Assembly (NCBI GenBank): GCA_030616475.1
Contig: JAUWXF010000023.1
Span: 1-34,229 of the forward strand
Source: Desulfobacterales bacterium
GTDB taxonomy: Bacteria > Desulfobacterota > Desulfobacteria > Desulfobacterales > C00003060
Reading direction: 5' to 3'
DNA length: 34,229 bases
The notes beneath the pieces are model-generated. The model searched no databases and was not told the origin of the DNA. It was given only the letters and a program-made list of their open reading frames with translations. Position numbers and translations under genes: made by a program. Below, in pieces: positions 7,191 to 18,500 of this stretch. The number at the start of each line of letters is the position of its first letter. Positions within the stretch are counted from its first letter, which is position 1.

Positions 7191-9613
7191 TGAAGAAACT
7201 GACACTACCCCAGCTTGAGCACCACCTTTTTGCTGCCGCAGATATCCTGCGTGGAAAGATGGATGCCTCGGAATTTAAGGAATACATTTTCGGCATGCTT
7301 TTCCTGAAAAGATGCTCGGACGTGTTTGATGAAGAGTATGAAAGGATCATAAAAACCAACCTTGCCAAAGGCCGGACACAAAAGCAGGCAGTAAAGCGGG
7401 CTGAAGATCCTGCCAGGTATGCAAAATCTTTTTTCGTTCCAAAGGCGGCACGGTGGGAAAAGATTAAACATGCGCACCGCAGCATAGGTGATGAGCTGAA
7501 CAAGGCATTAAGCGCGCTGGAGCATGACAACCGGAGCCTTGAGGGCGTACTCGGGCATATTGATTTTCAAAGGAAGGTCGGGAAAACAAAAATCCCTGAC
7601 CGGAAACTCCGCGACCTTATCAATCATTTCAACAAGTACCGTCTGAGGAATGCTGATTTTGAATTCCCTGATCTTATTGGCGCTGCTTACGAGTATCTCA
7701 TCGGTCAATTTGCAGATTCTGCGGGCAAAAAGGGCGGGGAATTTTATACTCCCAGGGATGTTGTTCGTTTGATGGTGCGCATCCTCAAACCTCAGGAAGG
7801 CATGCGCATATATGATCCCTGTGCGGGCTCGGGCGGTATGCTGATTCACTCAAAACTATATGTGGAAGAGCACGGGGGAAACCCATTTAATCTCAGGCTC
7901 TATGGCCAGGATAACAACGGCGGTGTCTGGTCCATGTGCAAGATGAACATGATCCTTCACGGCATCGCGGATGCAGATATCCATAATGATGATGTGCTCT
8001 CGTCTCCCCTTCACATAGACGGCGGAGAACTGATGCGGTTTGACCGGGTCATCACCAATCCGCCCTTCAGCCAGAACTATTCAAAAGACGGGATGAAATT
8101 TACCGAAAGGTTCAGGTATGGCTTCTGCCCTGAGACCGGCAAAAAAGGCGACCTCATGTTTTTACAGCACATGTTAGCGGTCCTGAGAACCAACGGCATG
8201 ATGGCAACGGTCATGCCCCATGGTGTCCTGTTCCGTGGTGGCGCTGAAAAAGAAATTCGCAAGGGCATTATCAAAGATGACCTGCTGGAAGCGGTGATCG
8301 GATTTCCGCCCAACCTTTTTTACGGAACAGGCATTCCCGCATGTGTGTTGGTGTGTCGCGCCAAGGGCGCCAAGCCGGAGGAACGTAAAGATAAAATTCT
8401 CTTTATCAATGCCGATGCGGAATTTCATGCCGGCCGGGCACAGAACTACATAAGACCCGAGCATATTGAAAAGATCACATCCGCTTTTGATGCCTTTGAA
8501 GACATCCCCGGATATGCAGCCGTTGTTTCCAGAGATGATCTCAAGTCAAACGGCTGGAACCTGAACATCCGGCGGTATGCGGACAATGCCCCTCCGCCCG
8601 AACCCCACGATGTCCGAGCCCACCTTCTTGGGGGCGTTCCCAAAGCCGAAGTCAAGGCAAAAAAAGAGCTTTTTGCTGCCCACGGCCTGAAGATCTCTAC
8701 TATACTTGTAGAACGTGATGAGGACTATTATGACTTTGATCCCACGCTGAAGGAACGAGGCCAGATTAAACAACGGATCGAGGCCGGCAAAGGGATACCC
8801 CAGCGAGAAAGGAAATTGAAAAAGGCCTTTGACCAATGGTGGGAGCAACATAAGCAATCGTTAATCGACCTGCCCGAGACCAAGAACCTCATGGAAGTGC
8901 GCACCGACCTTCTGGAAGCCTTTATATCAGACATTACACCCGTGGGATTGTTATACCGGTTCAAGGTGGCAGGCGTGATTGCCACCTGGTGGAATGAAAA
9001 GAAATTTGATCTTAAGACATTAATTGCACAGGGCTTTGGGGGATTGGTGGACGGCTGGGTAGATACCATAGAAGCCGCCATGGAAGAGACCAGGGGCAAT
9101 CATTTTGATCTGGCTGAAGATCCGCTTGTGACCAGGTTAATCCCCGATTATCTGGATGAACTGGAACAGGCGCGGCAGGATATTTTGCGCCTGGAGCAGG
9201 AAAAAGAGGCATTTGAAAGTGGGGGTAATGGTGATGATGCATCGGATGATACCACGGAAGAGGAAAAACCCAATTACTCAAAAGAATTAAAAGCTCGGAT
9301 TAAAGAGCTGAAAAATGAAATAAAAGAAGCCAAAAAGCGGGGCAAGGAACTTCAAAGAAAATTCATTAAGCGTTTGCATGAGGCCCGTGAGGCTCTTTCC
9401 GATGGTGAGTGCAGGGATTTGGTGCTCGATATCCTCAATGAGAAACTTGCCGGGCATTTGGACAGCTATGTGACTGCCCATCGACAGGGAGTTATAGCCG
9501 CAGTGGAGAATTGGTGGGATAAGTATCGGGTGACATTGAGGGATATTGAAGGGAAGCGCAAGAAAATAGCAGAAAAGTTAACCTCTTACACTGATGAATT
9601 AGGATATGTTTGA
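7190..9613 (+). CDS. hsdM: Type I restriction-modification N6-adenine methyltransferase subunit HsdM
   Basis: An 807-aa modification subunit that methylates adenine in the site chosen by HsdS. Seen: the N-terminal HsdM helical domain ([20 protein letters not shown]), GGEFYTP at residues 182-188, the AdoMet-binding motif DPCAGSGG at 209-216, and the catalytic NPPF at 290-293. The family core ends near residue 500. The remaining 300 residues are unusually long for HsdM and are rich in charged coiled-coil sequence (for example about 655-715), ending [14 protein letters not shown]. The start is GTG at 7190, just after the palindromic repeat; no strong ribosome binding site is visible. It is the first gene of the core operon, with hsdS 31 bp downstream. 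Confidence 0.93.
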   Translation: MKKLTLPQLEHHLFAAADILRGKMDASEFKEYIFGMLFLKRCSDVFDEEYERIIKTNLAKGRTQKQAVKRAEDPARYAKSFFVPKAARWEKIKHAHRSIGDELNKALSALEHDNRSLEGVLGHIDFQRKVGKTKIPDRKLRDLINHFNKYRLRNADFEFPDLIGAAYEYLIGQFADSAGKKGGEFYTPRDVVRLMVRILKPQEGMRIYDPCAGSGGMLIHSKLYVEEHGGNPFNLRLYGQDNNGGVWSMCKMNMILHGIADADIHNDDVLSSPLHIDGGELMRFDRVITNPPFSQNYSKDGMKFTERFRYGFCPETGKKGDLMFLQHMLAVLRTNGMMATVMPHGVLFRGGAEKEIRKGIIKDDLLEAVIGFPPNLFYGTGIPACVLVCRAKGAKPEERKDKILFINADAEFHAGRAQNYIRPEHIEKITSAFDAFEDIPGYAAVVSRDDLKSNGWNLNIRRYADNAPPPEPHDVRAHLLGGVPKAEVKAKKELFAAHGLKISTILVERDEDYYDFDPTLKERGQIKQRIEAGKGIPQRERKLKKAFDQWWEQHKQSLIDLPETKNLMEVRTDLLEAFISDITPVGLLYRFKVAGVIATWWNEKKFDLKTLIAQGFGGLVDGWVDTIEAAMEETRGNHFDLAEDPLVTRLIPDYLDELEQARQDILRLEQEKEAFESGGNGDDASDDTTEEEKPNYSKELKARIKELKNEIKEAKKRGKELQRKFIKRLHEAREALSDGECRDLVLDILNEKLAGHLDSYVTAHRQGVIAAVENWWDKYRVTLRDIEGKRKKIAEKLTSYTDELGYV

Positions 9614-9644
9614 AATACAACTTGCTAAAACAGCGGGATGAAAA

Positions 9645-10892
9645 ATGTTAGCAGATAGTTGGGAAATGAATCAAATAAAGGATGTCTGCCAACTCGGAAG
9701 AGGCAGGGTAATTAATCAAAATGAGTTATATGCTCACCCCGGCCAATATCCTGTGTATTCTTCTCAAAGCAAAGATGGTGGATCTTTCGGTTATTTGGAT
9801 ACTTTTGACTTTGAAGGAGAATATGTTACCTGGACGACAGACGGGGCCTATGCTGGTACCGTTTTCTACAGATCTGGCCGTTTTAATTGCACAAATGTAT
9901 GCGGTACGCTTAAAGCAAAAACGAGTCAAATATGCATGAAGTATCTTGCTTATGCGTTGTCAACTAAAACGAAAAAGCATGTCAGCTATGTTGGAAATCC
10001 AAAGCTTATGAATAATGTGATGGGGGATATTGTCATTGCATTTCCATCACCCCACGAACAACGTCACATCGCTGAAATACTCGACACCATAGACGAGGCC
10101 ATTCAAAAAACCGAAGCGCTTATTTCAAAACTCAAAGCCATGAAGCAGGGACTGCTGCATGACCTGCTTACCCGTGGGCTGGATGAAAACGGCAAAGTCC
10201 GTGACCCAAAAGCCCATCCGGAGCAGTTTAAGGATTCGCCGTTGGGGAGAATTCCTAAGAAATGGAACATAATGCCCTTCGTTGAGGTACTAGCTGGTGT
10301 AGTTGATTTTCGTGGGAAAACACCCCTCAAAATTGCGATGAGATGGGGTGGTGGTAATATCCCCGCTCTGTCTGCAAATAATGTGGAGATGGGGCAAATC
10401 AATCTCACGAAAGAAACTTATTATGGTTCACCGGGGCTTTATGCGCGCTGGATGACAAGTGGAGACCCAGCAAAGGGCGATGTGTTAATGACGCTGGAGG
10501 CACCTCTAGGAAATGTGGCACAGATTCCCGATGACCAGCGTTATATCCTTAGCCAACGGGTTGTGTTGTTTAAAACAAAAGATGAACTCATGCTCAACAC
10601 GTTCTTCCGCTACCAATTGATGTCCGAACCCTTTCAACGTGCCCTTGCACGGGATTCAACAGGAACAACTGCAACGGGTATACAACGTGCGAAACTGGAA
10701 AAGCTTCCGGTACTCGTGCCGCCAAGACACAACGAACAAGAACTTATCGCATCAAGAATAGAGGCTATAGACTCCCGCATCAGTACCGAAGAGCAATACC
10801 GCGACAAACTCAAACTCCAGAAAAAGGGTCTCATGCACGATTTGTTAACCGGAAAAAGGGTTAAGGTGAACGATAATGTGGCCAGATGTTGA
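9645..10892 (+). CDS. hsdS: Type I restriction-modification specificity subunit HsdS
   Basis: A 415-aa specificity subunit with the usual two target-recognition domains and two conserved helical spacers. TRD1 is about residues 1-135, the first spacer HEQRHIAEILDTIDEAIQKT plus MKQGLLHDLLTRG about 137-178, TRD2 about 200-365, and the second spacer NEQELIASRIEAIDSRI with LMHDLLTGKRVKV near the C-terminus. It determines the bipartite DNA target shared by methylation and cleavage. The last seven codons after GKRVKV (NDNVARC) overlap the start of qatA by 17 bp, which suggests that the natural hsdS end was remodelled when the qat genes joined. GGGATGAAAATG gives a plausible ribosome binding site. 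The target sequence cannot be predicted from this alone. Confidence 0.92.
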   Translation: MLADSWEMNQIKDVCQLGRGRVINQNELYAHPGQYPVYSSQSKDGGSFGYLDTFDFEGEYVTWTTDGAYAGTVFYRSGRFNCTNVCGTLKAKTSQICMKYLAYALSTKTKKHVSYVGNPKLMNNVMGDIVIAFPSPHEQRHIAEILDTIDEAIQKTEALISKLKAMKQGLLHDLLTRGLDENGKVRDPKAHPEQFKDSPLGRIPKKWNIMPFVEVLAGVVDFRGKTPLKIAMRWGGGNIPALSANNVEMGQINLTKETYYGSPGLYARWMTSGDPAKGDVLMTLEAPLGNVAQIPDDQRYILSQRVVLFKTKDELMLNTFFRYQLMSEPFQRALARDSTGTTATGIQRAKLEKLPVLVPPRHNEQELIASRIEAIDSRISTEEQYRDKLKLQKKGLMHDLLTGKRVKVNDNVARC

Positions 10893-12726
10893 TACAGAAA
10901 CTGACTATTTGAATTTCTCGGAGGTTGCTGGTTTAGCCGCCGACCTCATTCGTCAGCCTGAAATGTTGCCTTTATCACTTGGTGTCTTTGGCGGGTGGGG
11001 GGCAGGTAAGTCATCAATGCTTCGGCTCATAGAAAAAGATCTAAGGTCCAAAGGCGACAATTCCTTTATCATAGTTAAGTTCGATGCTTGGCTTTTCCAG
11101 GGCTACGACGACGCACGGGCGTCGTTGATGGAGATTATTTCCCGCACCCTTTGGGACAAGGCCAAATCTGATAAAACTCTCGTAGACCAAGCAAAGGGCC
11201 TTCTCAAACGTGTTAATTACCTACGTGCTATCGGCACAACAGTGGAACTAGGAGCTAGTTTGGCCCTTGGCATACCGCCAATGGGCATTATGAAAAGAGG
11301 TATTGATGCAGTTGGGAAAATCTTTTCCGGCGAAGCCGAGGCTGACGATGTGGAGGCAGTCAAAGGAGAAGTAGCAAAACTTAAGAAAGACGCGAAAGGG
11401 TGGGTAAAACCTGCTGAAGCGGCATCGCCACCTGAACAAATCCTTGCGTTCCGAGACGAATTCACTGAGGTTCTGACCGGATTGAATAAGATTCTCGTTG
11501 TTTTCATCGATAACCTTGATCGGTGCCTTCCAGATGTAGCGATTCAGACATTAGAAGCGATTCGCCTCTTTTTGTTCCTGCCGAATACCGCATTCGTGAT
11601 TGCTGCCGATGAGGAGATGATCCGCCATGCGGTCTCAAAGCATTACAAAGAATTATCCGGACAGCACATTACCGACTATCTCGACAAGCTGATCCAGGTT
11701 CCGCTACGCGTTCCATTATTGGGCGTGCAAGAAGTTCGGGCTTACATGTTTCTGCTTTTCGCATCCATGAGTGGTGCTAGTGGGTCCGAAATGGAAAAAG
11801 CGCGAAAGATGGTATGTGATAGCTTGCAAAGCTCGTGGAAGGGAGAACGGATCTCACCCAAGGAAATGTTGGAGGCTATTGGTATTGAGTCTCCAGAATT
11901 AGTTAGCCAACTCGACATGGCTGAGCGCCTATCTCCAATATTAGCAAACGCCCCCAATGTCTCGGGGAATCCGAGAATCGTGAAGCGCTTACTCAATACG
12001 GTCAGCATGCGGTCGATGCTAGCCAAGAAACACAGGATGCCTGTTGACGAAGCCTTGCTCACAAAACTTGGAGTTTTTGAAAGATGCACAAACGACGAAG
12101 CATACAGACTTCTCATCAAACTAATTAACGAGGCAAAAGAGGGCAAGCCGGTAATTATTGCGGAACTTGAGTCGATTGAGTCAACAACAAAAGAGTTTCA
12201 AGATAAGTGCCCTGAACAGTGGAGAGCGCATATTGAGTTCCTGGCACAGTGGTTTGCTCTGGAGCCTTCACTCGCCGGAAGAGACCTACGTCCAGCTGTA
12301 TATCTTAGTCGTGACATCGTCCCACTAACGCATCCGCCGGGAGAGTTGTCCGCAAGAGCTACAAAAGTCTTCCAAGCCTTGAAGTCCGTGAGCACCATAT
12401 CTTCAGTGGCAGGCAAGAAGGCAGCAGAGTCACTTTCGCCTGCAGAGCAGGCTGACGTTTTGGCGGGCCTCATTGGTGAACTAAAAAAGGTGACTGATTG
12501 GAATTCTAGGGTTCCTGGTTTCGCTGGTGCGGTGATTCTCGCTGAAACTTCTCCCGAATTTGGTTTGAAACTCGCTGCTTTCATAAACCAACTTCCTCCA
12601 AAAACTGTTGGTCTATGGATGCTACCTCTAATAAAGAATAAAACCTGGGCAAAAGAAATGTTAGCAGATTGGGAAAAAACTGGCCAAAGCCCGTTAAAAA
12701 AACTCAGACATATAAAGAAAGGCTGA
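10876..12726 (+). CDS. qatA: QatA, KAP-family P-loop ATPase of the QatABCD anti-phage system
   Basis: A 616-aa KAP NTPase. Visible: Walker A GGWGAGKSS at residues 39-47, the KAP-typical FDAWLFQGYDDARASL at about 69-84, a hydrophobic stretch at about 116-140, and Walker B FIDNLDRC at 210-217, followed by TAFVIAADEEMIRHAV. QatA is the ATPase of QatABCD, a four-gene system reported to protect against phage; the mechanism of the whole system is not well established to my knowledge. The identification rests on the KAP fold together with the following QatB, QueC-like and TatD-like genes in the canonical order. AAGG upstream of the ATG inside hsdS gives a good ribosome binding site. KAP ATPases alone also occur in other contexts, but the neighbours settle it. 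Confidence 0.92.
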   Translation: MWPDVDTETDYLNFSEVAGLAADLIRQPEMLPLSLGVFGGWGAGKSSMLRLIEKDLRSKGDNSFIIVKFDAWLFQGYDDARASLMEIISRTLWDKAKSDKTLVDQAKGLLKRVNYLRAIGTTVELGASLALGIPPMGIMKRGIDAVGKIFSGEAEADDVEAVKGEVAKLKKDAKGWVKPAEAASPPEQILAFRDEFTEVLTGLNKILVVFIDNLDRCLPDVAIQTLEAIRLFLFLPNTAFVIAADEEMIRHAVSKHYKELSGQHITDYLDKLIQVPLRVPLLGVQEVRAYMFLLFASMSGASGSEMEKARKMVCDSLQSSWKGERISPKEMLEAIGIESPELVSQLDMAERLSPILANAPNVSGNPRIVKRLLNTVSMRSMLAKKHRMPVDEALLTKLGVFERCTNDEAYRLLIKLINEAKEGKPVIIAELESIESTTKEFQDKCPEQWRAHIEFLAQWFALEPSLAGRDLRPAVYLSRDIVPLTHPPGELSARATKVFQALKSVSTISSVAGKKAAESLSPAEQADVLAGLIGELKKVTDWNSRVPGFAGAVILAETSPEFGLKLAAFINQLPPKTVGLWMLPLIKNKTWAKEMLADWEKTGQSPLKKLRHIKKG

Positions 12727-12733
12727 TCTTAAA

Positions 12734-13501
12734 ATGGGAACCTCTTCTTCCAATCCTGGTCCAGGTGGCGATTCGCCATTGGTGCCTCCGTGGGCAGACC
12801 TTGACGGGCAAGGCCCTGGGCCAGAACCAGAACCACAGCGATTTAAACAGTTTCGAATAAAGCTTGGGCAATTTGCACGCTCACGTGCTGATGCGGATCT
12901 AAAGTCTGCTCTCGGGCATTATTCACGTAAGAGTTTAGGTGGTAGCGCCACAGCAGTGCGTAGGCTGGCGCCTGTGGCGCGTGCTGGCAGCCAGTTGCTT
13001 GGATTCCTGACTAATGTCGCAACTGGCGGCGATGGGGCTGAGTGGCTTGGTTTCAATATTAGTGAACTAGTCGGGAAGGATGTTGATGACGTAATTGACG
13101 TAATAGTTAATGCCCTCTGTCCACCCGGTGGGGTACCTGATGATGAAGCCATCCGGCAAGGCATGGATCAGGCTCTATCAAATTGTATGGAAATCCAGGA
13201 AAATTTTGATCCAACAGCACTAACGCAGGAAATGATTGCCAACCTATTGATGGAGTATCTTTCTGAAGAAGTTTTCCTCAGGATCGTAAACGATTCAGGC
13301 GACGCTTTGAATAAGCCAGAAGATGCCGTTCAGGAGGTCCAGGCAGAAAAGGATTTGAAAGGTTTCATCAATAGCGTGGTCGATGTTGTCGCCGGATCTC
13401 GGCTTCAAGATGACCTGTTTCAAGTTGGAACCGACGATTGGGAGCGTATTTTGCAAGAAATTATTCAAGAAGTCTTCGCAGAGTTTGAGGGATACGATTA
13501 A
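12734..13501 (+). CDS. qatB: QatB, family-specific component of QatABCD
   Basis: A 255-aa protein with a low-complexity Gly/Pro-rich N-terminus (MGTSSSNPGPGGDSPLVPPW), then RFKQFRIKLGQFARS and the YSRKSLGGSATAVRRL segment, which I recognise from QatB proteins. The C-terminal half is acidic and helical (EVFLRIV, QEIIQEVFAEFEGYD). No enzyme motif is visible. QatB is required in the experimentally described system, but its biochemical role is not clear from sequence. It lies 7 bp after qatA, with GAAAGG ahead of the ATG, and its TAA shares one base with the qatC ATG. Confidence 0.85.
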   Translation: MGTSSSNPGPGGDSPLVPPWADLDGQGPGPEPEPQRFKQFRIKLGQFARSRADADLKSALGHYSRKSLGGSATAVRRLAPVARAGSQLLGFLTNVATGGDGAEWLGFNISELVGKDVDDVIDVIVNALCPPGGVPDDEAIRQGMDQALSNCMEIQENFDPTALTQEMIANLLMEYLSEEVFLRIVNDSGDALNKPEDAVQEVQAEKDLKGFINSVVDVVAGSRLQDDLFQVGTDDWERILQEIIQEVFAEFEGYD

Positions 13502-14751
13502 TGAGAGTCATTTGTACACCAAACCCCCAACGGGCGGCCGCAGCCACCCAACCTCAAACATCCATAGGTGTGGTTCTCTATGGGCTTCCAGTCAATGGAG
13601 CGGGTGGGATCGGAAACAGGCTCATCCGCAGAACTCGAATGTGGGATAATCAGCCTTCACAACTGGCCTGGGACTTCCTTTCAATTGCGTTGGCAGTCAC
13701 CGCAGCTGACGCTTTTGTTCGACGAGATCTGAGCGCGGATCGGTGGACTCGGGAAATCAATTTAGAGGTAGCGCTTTATGACCCTAAGCCGTGGGTCGAT
13801 ATTGCTGACCGAATATCTGTAGCATTGCGGTTTTTAAGCGGAGATTATTGGACGCTCACACTTGTTAGAGGGGGCATGGCTGTTCCCCGAGCTAAGCGAA
13901 GAGTTACGAGAGAAGATTGCGTTTGTTTGTTCTCTGGCGGGATGGATAGTCTTATCGGTGCTATTGATATTCTTTCTGAGGGACGTTTACCAGTCTTAGT
14001 CAGCCACACTTCTCGGGGAGAAAAGGCTACTCAGGAATATCTTGCAAATCGAATAGTTACATCCCCTTTGAGACATTTTAGCGAAAATACCTATCCGCAG
14101 TGGGAAGGATTAAATGATGTGTCTGCGAGGACGCGATCTCTTATATTCATCTCATACGGTGTTTTGGTGGCATCAGGACTGCTACCGCTTGTACGAAGCA
14201 ATGAGATTACTCTTTTTATTCCTGAGAATGGCTTGATAGCGCTGAATCCTCCACTTACGCCGCGAAGGATAGGTAGTTTAAGTACCCGAACGGCCCACCC
14301 TCATTTCATTTCTTCAATACAGGAAATTCTTGTTCGGGTCGGTTTGACTGTGAAAATAGAAAACCCATATGGCTTTCGCACAAAAGGTGAAATGTTGAAT
14401 GGATGTCAGAATCCAGAGCTGTTACGGTCAGTAATTGATCGGACAATTTCTTGCGGTAAATTTAGGCGAATAAATCAGCAATGTGGCCGATGTGTTCCTT
14501 GCATCATTCGCCGCGCCGCTTATCATGCGGCTGGTATTCAAGACATGACTCGATACAAATATCGTAATCTCTCCCGGGTGCGAGATGATGATATTTTGTC
14601 GTTCCAAACTGCTTTGGTGAGGCGTCAGCATAAAGATTTAAAACGGTGGTTGCTAAGCTCGGGTCCGTTGCCATCTGATCCGACCTTAAGGTCAGCTTAC
14701 GTCGATGTGTTCAGGAGGGGGCTCGACGAAGTTGATGCGTTCCTCCCATGA
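13501..14751 (+). CDS. qatC: QatC, QueC-like PP-loop ATPase/ligase of QatABCD
   Basis: A 416-aa protein. The PP-loop (ATP pyrophosphatase) motif SGGMDS is at residues 145-150, and a QueC-like zinc cluster is formed by C318, C328, C331 and C334 (SCGK ... QQCGRCVPC). QueC makes preQ0 from carboxydeazaguanine, and QatC is the defence-adapted relative. A roughly 135-residue N-terminal extension not present in housekeeping QueC (about 230 aa) separates it from a queuosine biosynthesis enzyme, as does the absence of queD, queE or queF nearby. All key residues are present, so it should be active. It starts on the stop codon of qatB and overlaps qatD by 4 bp. Confidence 0.9.
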   Translation: MRVICTPNPQRAAAATQPQTSIGVVLYGLPVNGAGGIGNRLIRRTRMWDNQPSQLAWDFLSIALAVTAADAFVRRDLSADRWTREINLEVALYDPKPWVDIADRISVALRFLSGDYWTLTLVRGGMAVPRAKRRVTREDCVCLFSGGMDSLIGAIDILSEGRLPVLVSHTSRGEKATQEYLANRIVTSPLRHFSENTYPQWEGLNDVSARTRSLIFISYGVLVASGLLPLVRSNEITLFIPENGLIALNPPLTPRRIGSLSTRTAHPHFISSIQEILVRVGLTVKIENPYGFRTKGEMLNGCQNPELLRSVIDRTISCGKFRRINQQCGRCVPCIIRRAAYHAAGIQDMTRYKYRNLSRVRDDDILSFQTALVRRQHKDLKRWLLSSGPLPSDPTLRSAYVDVFRRGLDEVDAFLP

Positions 14752-15494
14752 GAATTGTTGGACCCTTGATTGATTTACATTGCCATATTGACCTCTATCC
14801 AGAGCCAGAGAGTATTATATACGAGTGCAAAAAGAGAAATATTTACGTCCTTTCCGTTACAACGACACCTAAAGCGTGGAGAGGAACGACGGCACTATTG
14901 AATGATTGCCCTCGAATTAAAGCTGCCTTGGGGTTACATCCTCAGCTTGCCCATCAGCGCTCCCAGGAACTTATACTATTTGAAGAATTGAGCAATGAGA
15001 CTATGTATGTAGGTGAAATAGGCTTGGATGGCTCTAAGGAATTTCGAGCCCATATTGATGTTCAAAAAAGGGTGTTTAAGAAAATACTTCAAATCTGCGC
15101 TTCATCCGGGGGCCGCATCCTAAGCATTCATAGCCGGGGGGCAGCAAATGATGTCTTGGATGAACTGGAGGCCCACCCCAATTCAGGCAAACCAATTCTT
15201 CACTGGTTTTCCGGGAACTATCAGGAATTGAAACGAGCTATGGATATCGGATGTTGGTTCTCAGTTGGCCCTGCGATGCTGCGGTCCAAGAAAGGAAGTG
15301 AAATAACATCCCGCATACCGAGAGACAAGATCTTGACCGAATCTGACGGCCCTTTTGCCAAGATGAACAAAAAATCGCTTACACCTCTGGACATGCCAAA
15401 AGCCGTAGAAATATTGGCTCAACTCTGGGGAGAACCAATTGAGGCAGTTAACGACCGGCTGCTGAATTCGTTCCGAAACCTTCTTGCCGATTGA
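14748..15494 (+). CDS. qatD: QatD, TatD-like metal-dependent hydrolase of QatABCD
   Basis: A 248-aa TatD-family (amidohydrolase fold) putative DNase. The metal site looks complete: HCHID (H11, H13), GEIGLD (Glu), LSIHSRG (His), LHWFSG (His) and TESDGPF (Asp). In QatABCD this is the predicted nuclease or hydrolase effector. The usual TatD ETDxP is ESDGP here, which I associate with the Qat branch. The ATG overlaps the qatC stop (ATGA), so the two are coupled. After its stop there is a 46-bp gap to the sacsin-like gene, the first clear break within the qat block. Confidence 0.9.
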   Translation: MRIVGPLIDLHCHIDLYPEPESIIYECKKRNIYVLSVTTTPKAWRGTTALLNDCPRIKAALGLHPQLAHQRSQELILFEELSNETMYVGEIGLDGSKEFRAHIDVQKRVFKKILQICASSGGRILSIHSRGAANDVLDELEAHPNSGKPILHWFSGNYQELKRAMDIGCWFSVGPAMLRSKKGSEITSRIPRDKILTESDGPFAKMNKKSLTPLDMPKAVEILAQLWGEPIEAVNDRLLNSFRNLLAD

Positions 15495-15540
15495 AATGTA
15501 GAAAGGGATGTCCGTTTTCTAAAATGGAAGTGAAAAAATA

Positions 15541-18500
15541 ATGATAAATCCAGACGCAGTTCTTGAAAATCTTCGGAACAGTCGATTGAAAAGCTATCAA
15601 TCGACCCCAGGGGACATTGAAGAACATCGTAGGGCAGAGCTTCGGGTGGCTGGTGATACAGCCGGACGCCCACTAATTGAGCTTGTACAGAATGCTGACG
15701 ATGCCATGAATCAAGCCTCTGATTCTATAGACAAGAGGATTAAAATAATCCTCAAAAATAATAGACTAATGGTGGCCAATAGCGGAACTCCTTTTACACC
15801 AGAGGGCGTTGAAGCTATCTGTAACTTAGATCGAAGCCCCAAGAAGGACCGGCGAATAACCATTGGAAATAAAGGCATAGGTTTTAAATCTGTTCTAACG
15901 TGGTCAATGAAACCCACTATTCATTCCACAACTTTTGAGTTTACATTTGACCGTGAAAAGTCTGCCAGGGAAATTGGCAAAGCTCTAGGCGGAGATTATC
16001 GACCTGAACTCGTGCCGCTGATGCGCCTTCCATTTCAACCCAGCCATCGAGATGACTTAACTGAACAATTATATCAAGAAGGATTTGTGACAGCGATTAT
16101 TCTGCCACTAAGGAATGAATCTGTCTCAGTGTCTATTCTTGATGAACTTGATAATTTTGACCCTTTAACCCTTTTATTTTTGAATTCAGTCACGCATCTG
16201 TCAATTGTAACTGATGATTTTGAACGACAATATCGTGTTTTGCGAGAAAAGAGCCGGATTGCTATTGATGTGGATGGAGAGACCGAGAGTTATAGGATTT
16301 TCAGAAGCGAAAAAGAAATTCCAGAACCAATATCATCTACCCTTCCTGAAGACTGTCGAGACCTAACGCACAGTGCCATTTCTATTGCTATTCCGGAAAA
16401 TCCGCTTGAAAGCTATTATCAGCTATTTTCACATTTCCCAACATCTGAAAGATGTCCCTTTAAGTTCTTTATACATGGCGACTTCATTTTGGACGCTGGC
16501 CGTAAGCATCTGAGGGGTGACGCAGAAAAATATAATCAGTGGGTAATCAACGAAATAGCGTCTCTATTTGTCAATGAAACTCTAGCGTCTTTTGGCAGCA
16601 ATAATCCAACAGTGATCGATTTCCTTGAGTGTCGATCCCCAGAAGATATGGAGTCTGTTGAGAGGCAGATTTTTGATGCTTTCGTGGTCTTAATCGGTTC
16701 AACTGAGTTTTTGCCTGCCATGATGAAACCATCAAAGTCGGTGTCACCACAAATGGCAGGCTTAGCCAAAGAAGAAACCATCAATGATATTAGTAGCCTA
16801 TTTGAGAGTGAGATTGAGTGGAAGAACCGCTTCCTGATTGATCCAAAATGGAGCACTGAAACCAGGATAGAAACATTAATAAAATTTGGCGGAAGAGAAA
16901 TTAAAAAACCCGATTTCGTCAAAATAATGGTGTTTTTGGCCAGACCAAATCCGTCATGGTGTACCTATGCCTTAAATATCATTCTAAAATGGATAGCAGA
17001 GGCACCCTCATGGAGTTCAACCTATGAATGTGCCGGAGATATTGCAAATGCATTAAAAGAACAGAATTTGTTTCTAACAACAAAGTTGGAGCTTCGTTCC
17101 CTATCCTCAGATACGTCACCTCCTCTCTTTTTATCTCCAGCCGAAGGCAAAACCATCGAGATTCCATCCTTCATATCATTAGATTTCCTGAATCCTGAAC
17201 TTGGCAAGGACCTTGAAAAGGCAGAATTAACACTTTTCAGAAAAAGGTTAGGAGAACTGTCTCGATATGGGTTACACCCTTTCCGGCCTCGTGAGATTAT
17301 CGAGAAGGCAATTTTGCCTGCTATTGAAAATACTGAGGATTCAAACCAATTTGGTCCTGCTTATAATAAAGACCTTCTAATCTTTCTTGCCCAATTGAAA
17401 CCCAATGAAAATAAATTTGAAGATACTGATCCCTATCCTTGGTTCAATAGGTTGCGCACTCAGTTAACACTTAATGTTTGTGTGCCGCTTGAAAATGGTG
17501 ATTGGCTACCTGGTTGGAAGGTCTATGCGGATAAAGAATGGGGAGCGCCAGATGAATTAATGCGAGTTTACGAAGGTTCCACAGATAGAGGATTTTTGGC
17601 CTCTCCAGATGACACTCTTCATAGTGGAATTTCGGTTGAGAAATGGAAAGTTCTTTACAGATATTTGGGGGTTGCATGGGAGCCCAAAATCTTACCTATT
17701 AAGGAGGAACCAGGATACATTTCATACTATTCTTTTTCAAACCCACATCCCACCCATGTTTTAGAAGAAGACTGGGGCCAATACGAAAGCTACTTCAGAG
17801 GCAACAAAGGCCTATCTGATATGTGGAGATGGTCAATTAAATTGAAGGACAGTTATGTCCTTGATGATTGGAAAAACATCAGAAAAGACGCAGGTAAAAG
17901 CATAAACCTTCTACGACTTCTTTATAAAACTGCGGCTTTCAATTACATCGCGGGGCCTCAAAAGGAAAAAGTGAAGTGTACCTTCAAGTATACAAAAATA
18001 AGTCAGACATATTCTGCCTCCTGTGATTCTTTCCTGCTTTGGGGGATTAAACATTTAAATTGGCTGCCTACGAGAGGTGGAAATCTATTACCTCCTGATA
18101 AGATTTTTCTGGAAGATTCAGAGGTTGGAAACAGCCTTAAGGGTATTGTGCCGATCCTCCAAATAAAAAGACCGCAAGATAAGATATTAAAACGGCAAGT
18201 TGAAGATCTTTTAGAGGAAATAGGAATAAGGACAAATTGGGATCAGATCTCAATCGAGGATTGGAAACGCTGGCTAAATGAGCTTTTTGACATAGGACCA
18301 AAATTTTCAAAGGATCATGTTAGAATGGCTCAGACTCTGTACAGGCTTTGTTTGGAACAATGTCAAGTTTCAGAAAATACCACTCCTTTTTCGGGCATTG
18401 ATGTATTATCGTTATCTTCAGTTAATCAGTATGGTTACCGAAAGGCTAAAGAAGTCGTATATCTTGATGAGCCTCGCTTCGACACAATCAAAAAGAAATT

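Noticed and set aside
13501-14751. Housekeeping queC for queuosine synthesis
   Set aside because: It has a long N-terminal extension, no other queuosine genes nearby, and it sits in exact qatA-B-C-D order.
14748-15494. Housekeeping tatD/ycfH DNase
   Set aside because: A 4-bp overlap with qatC and the ESDGPF form place it with QatD.
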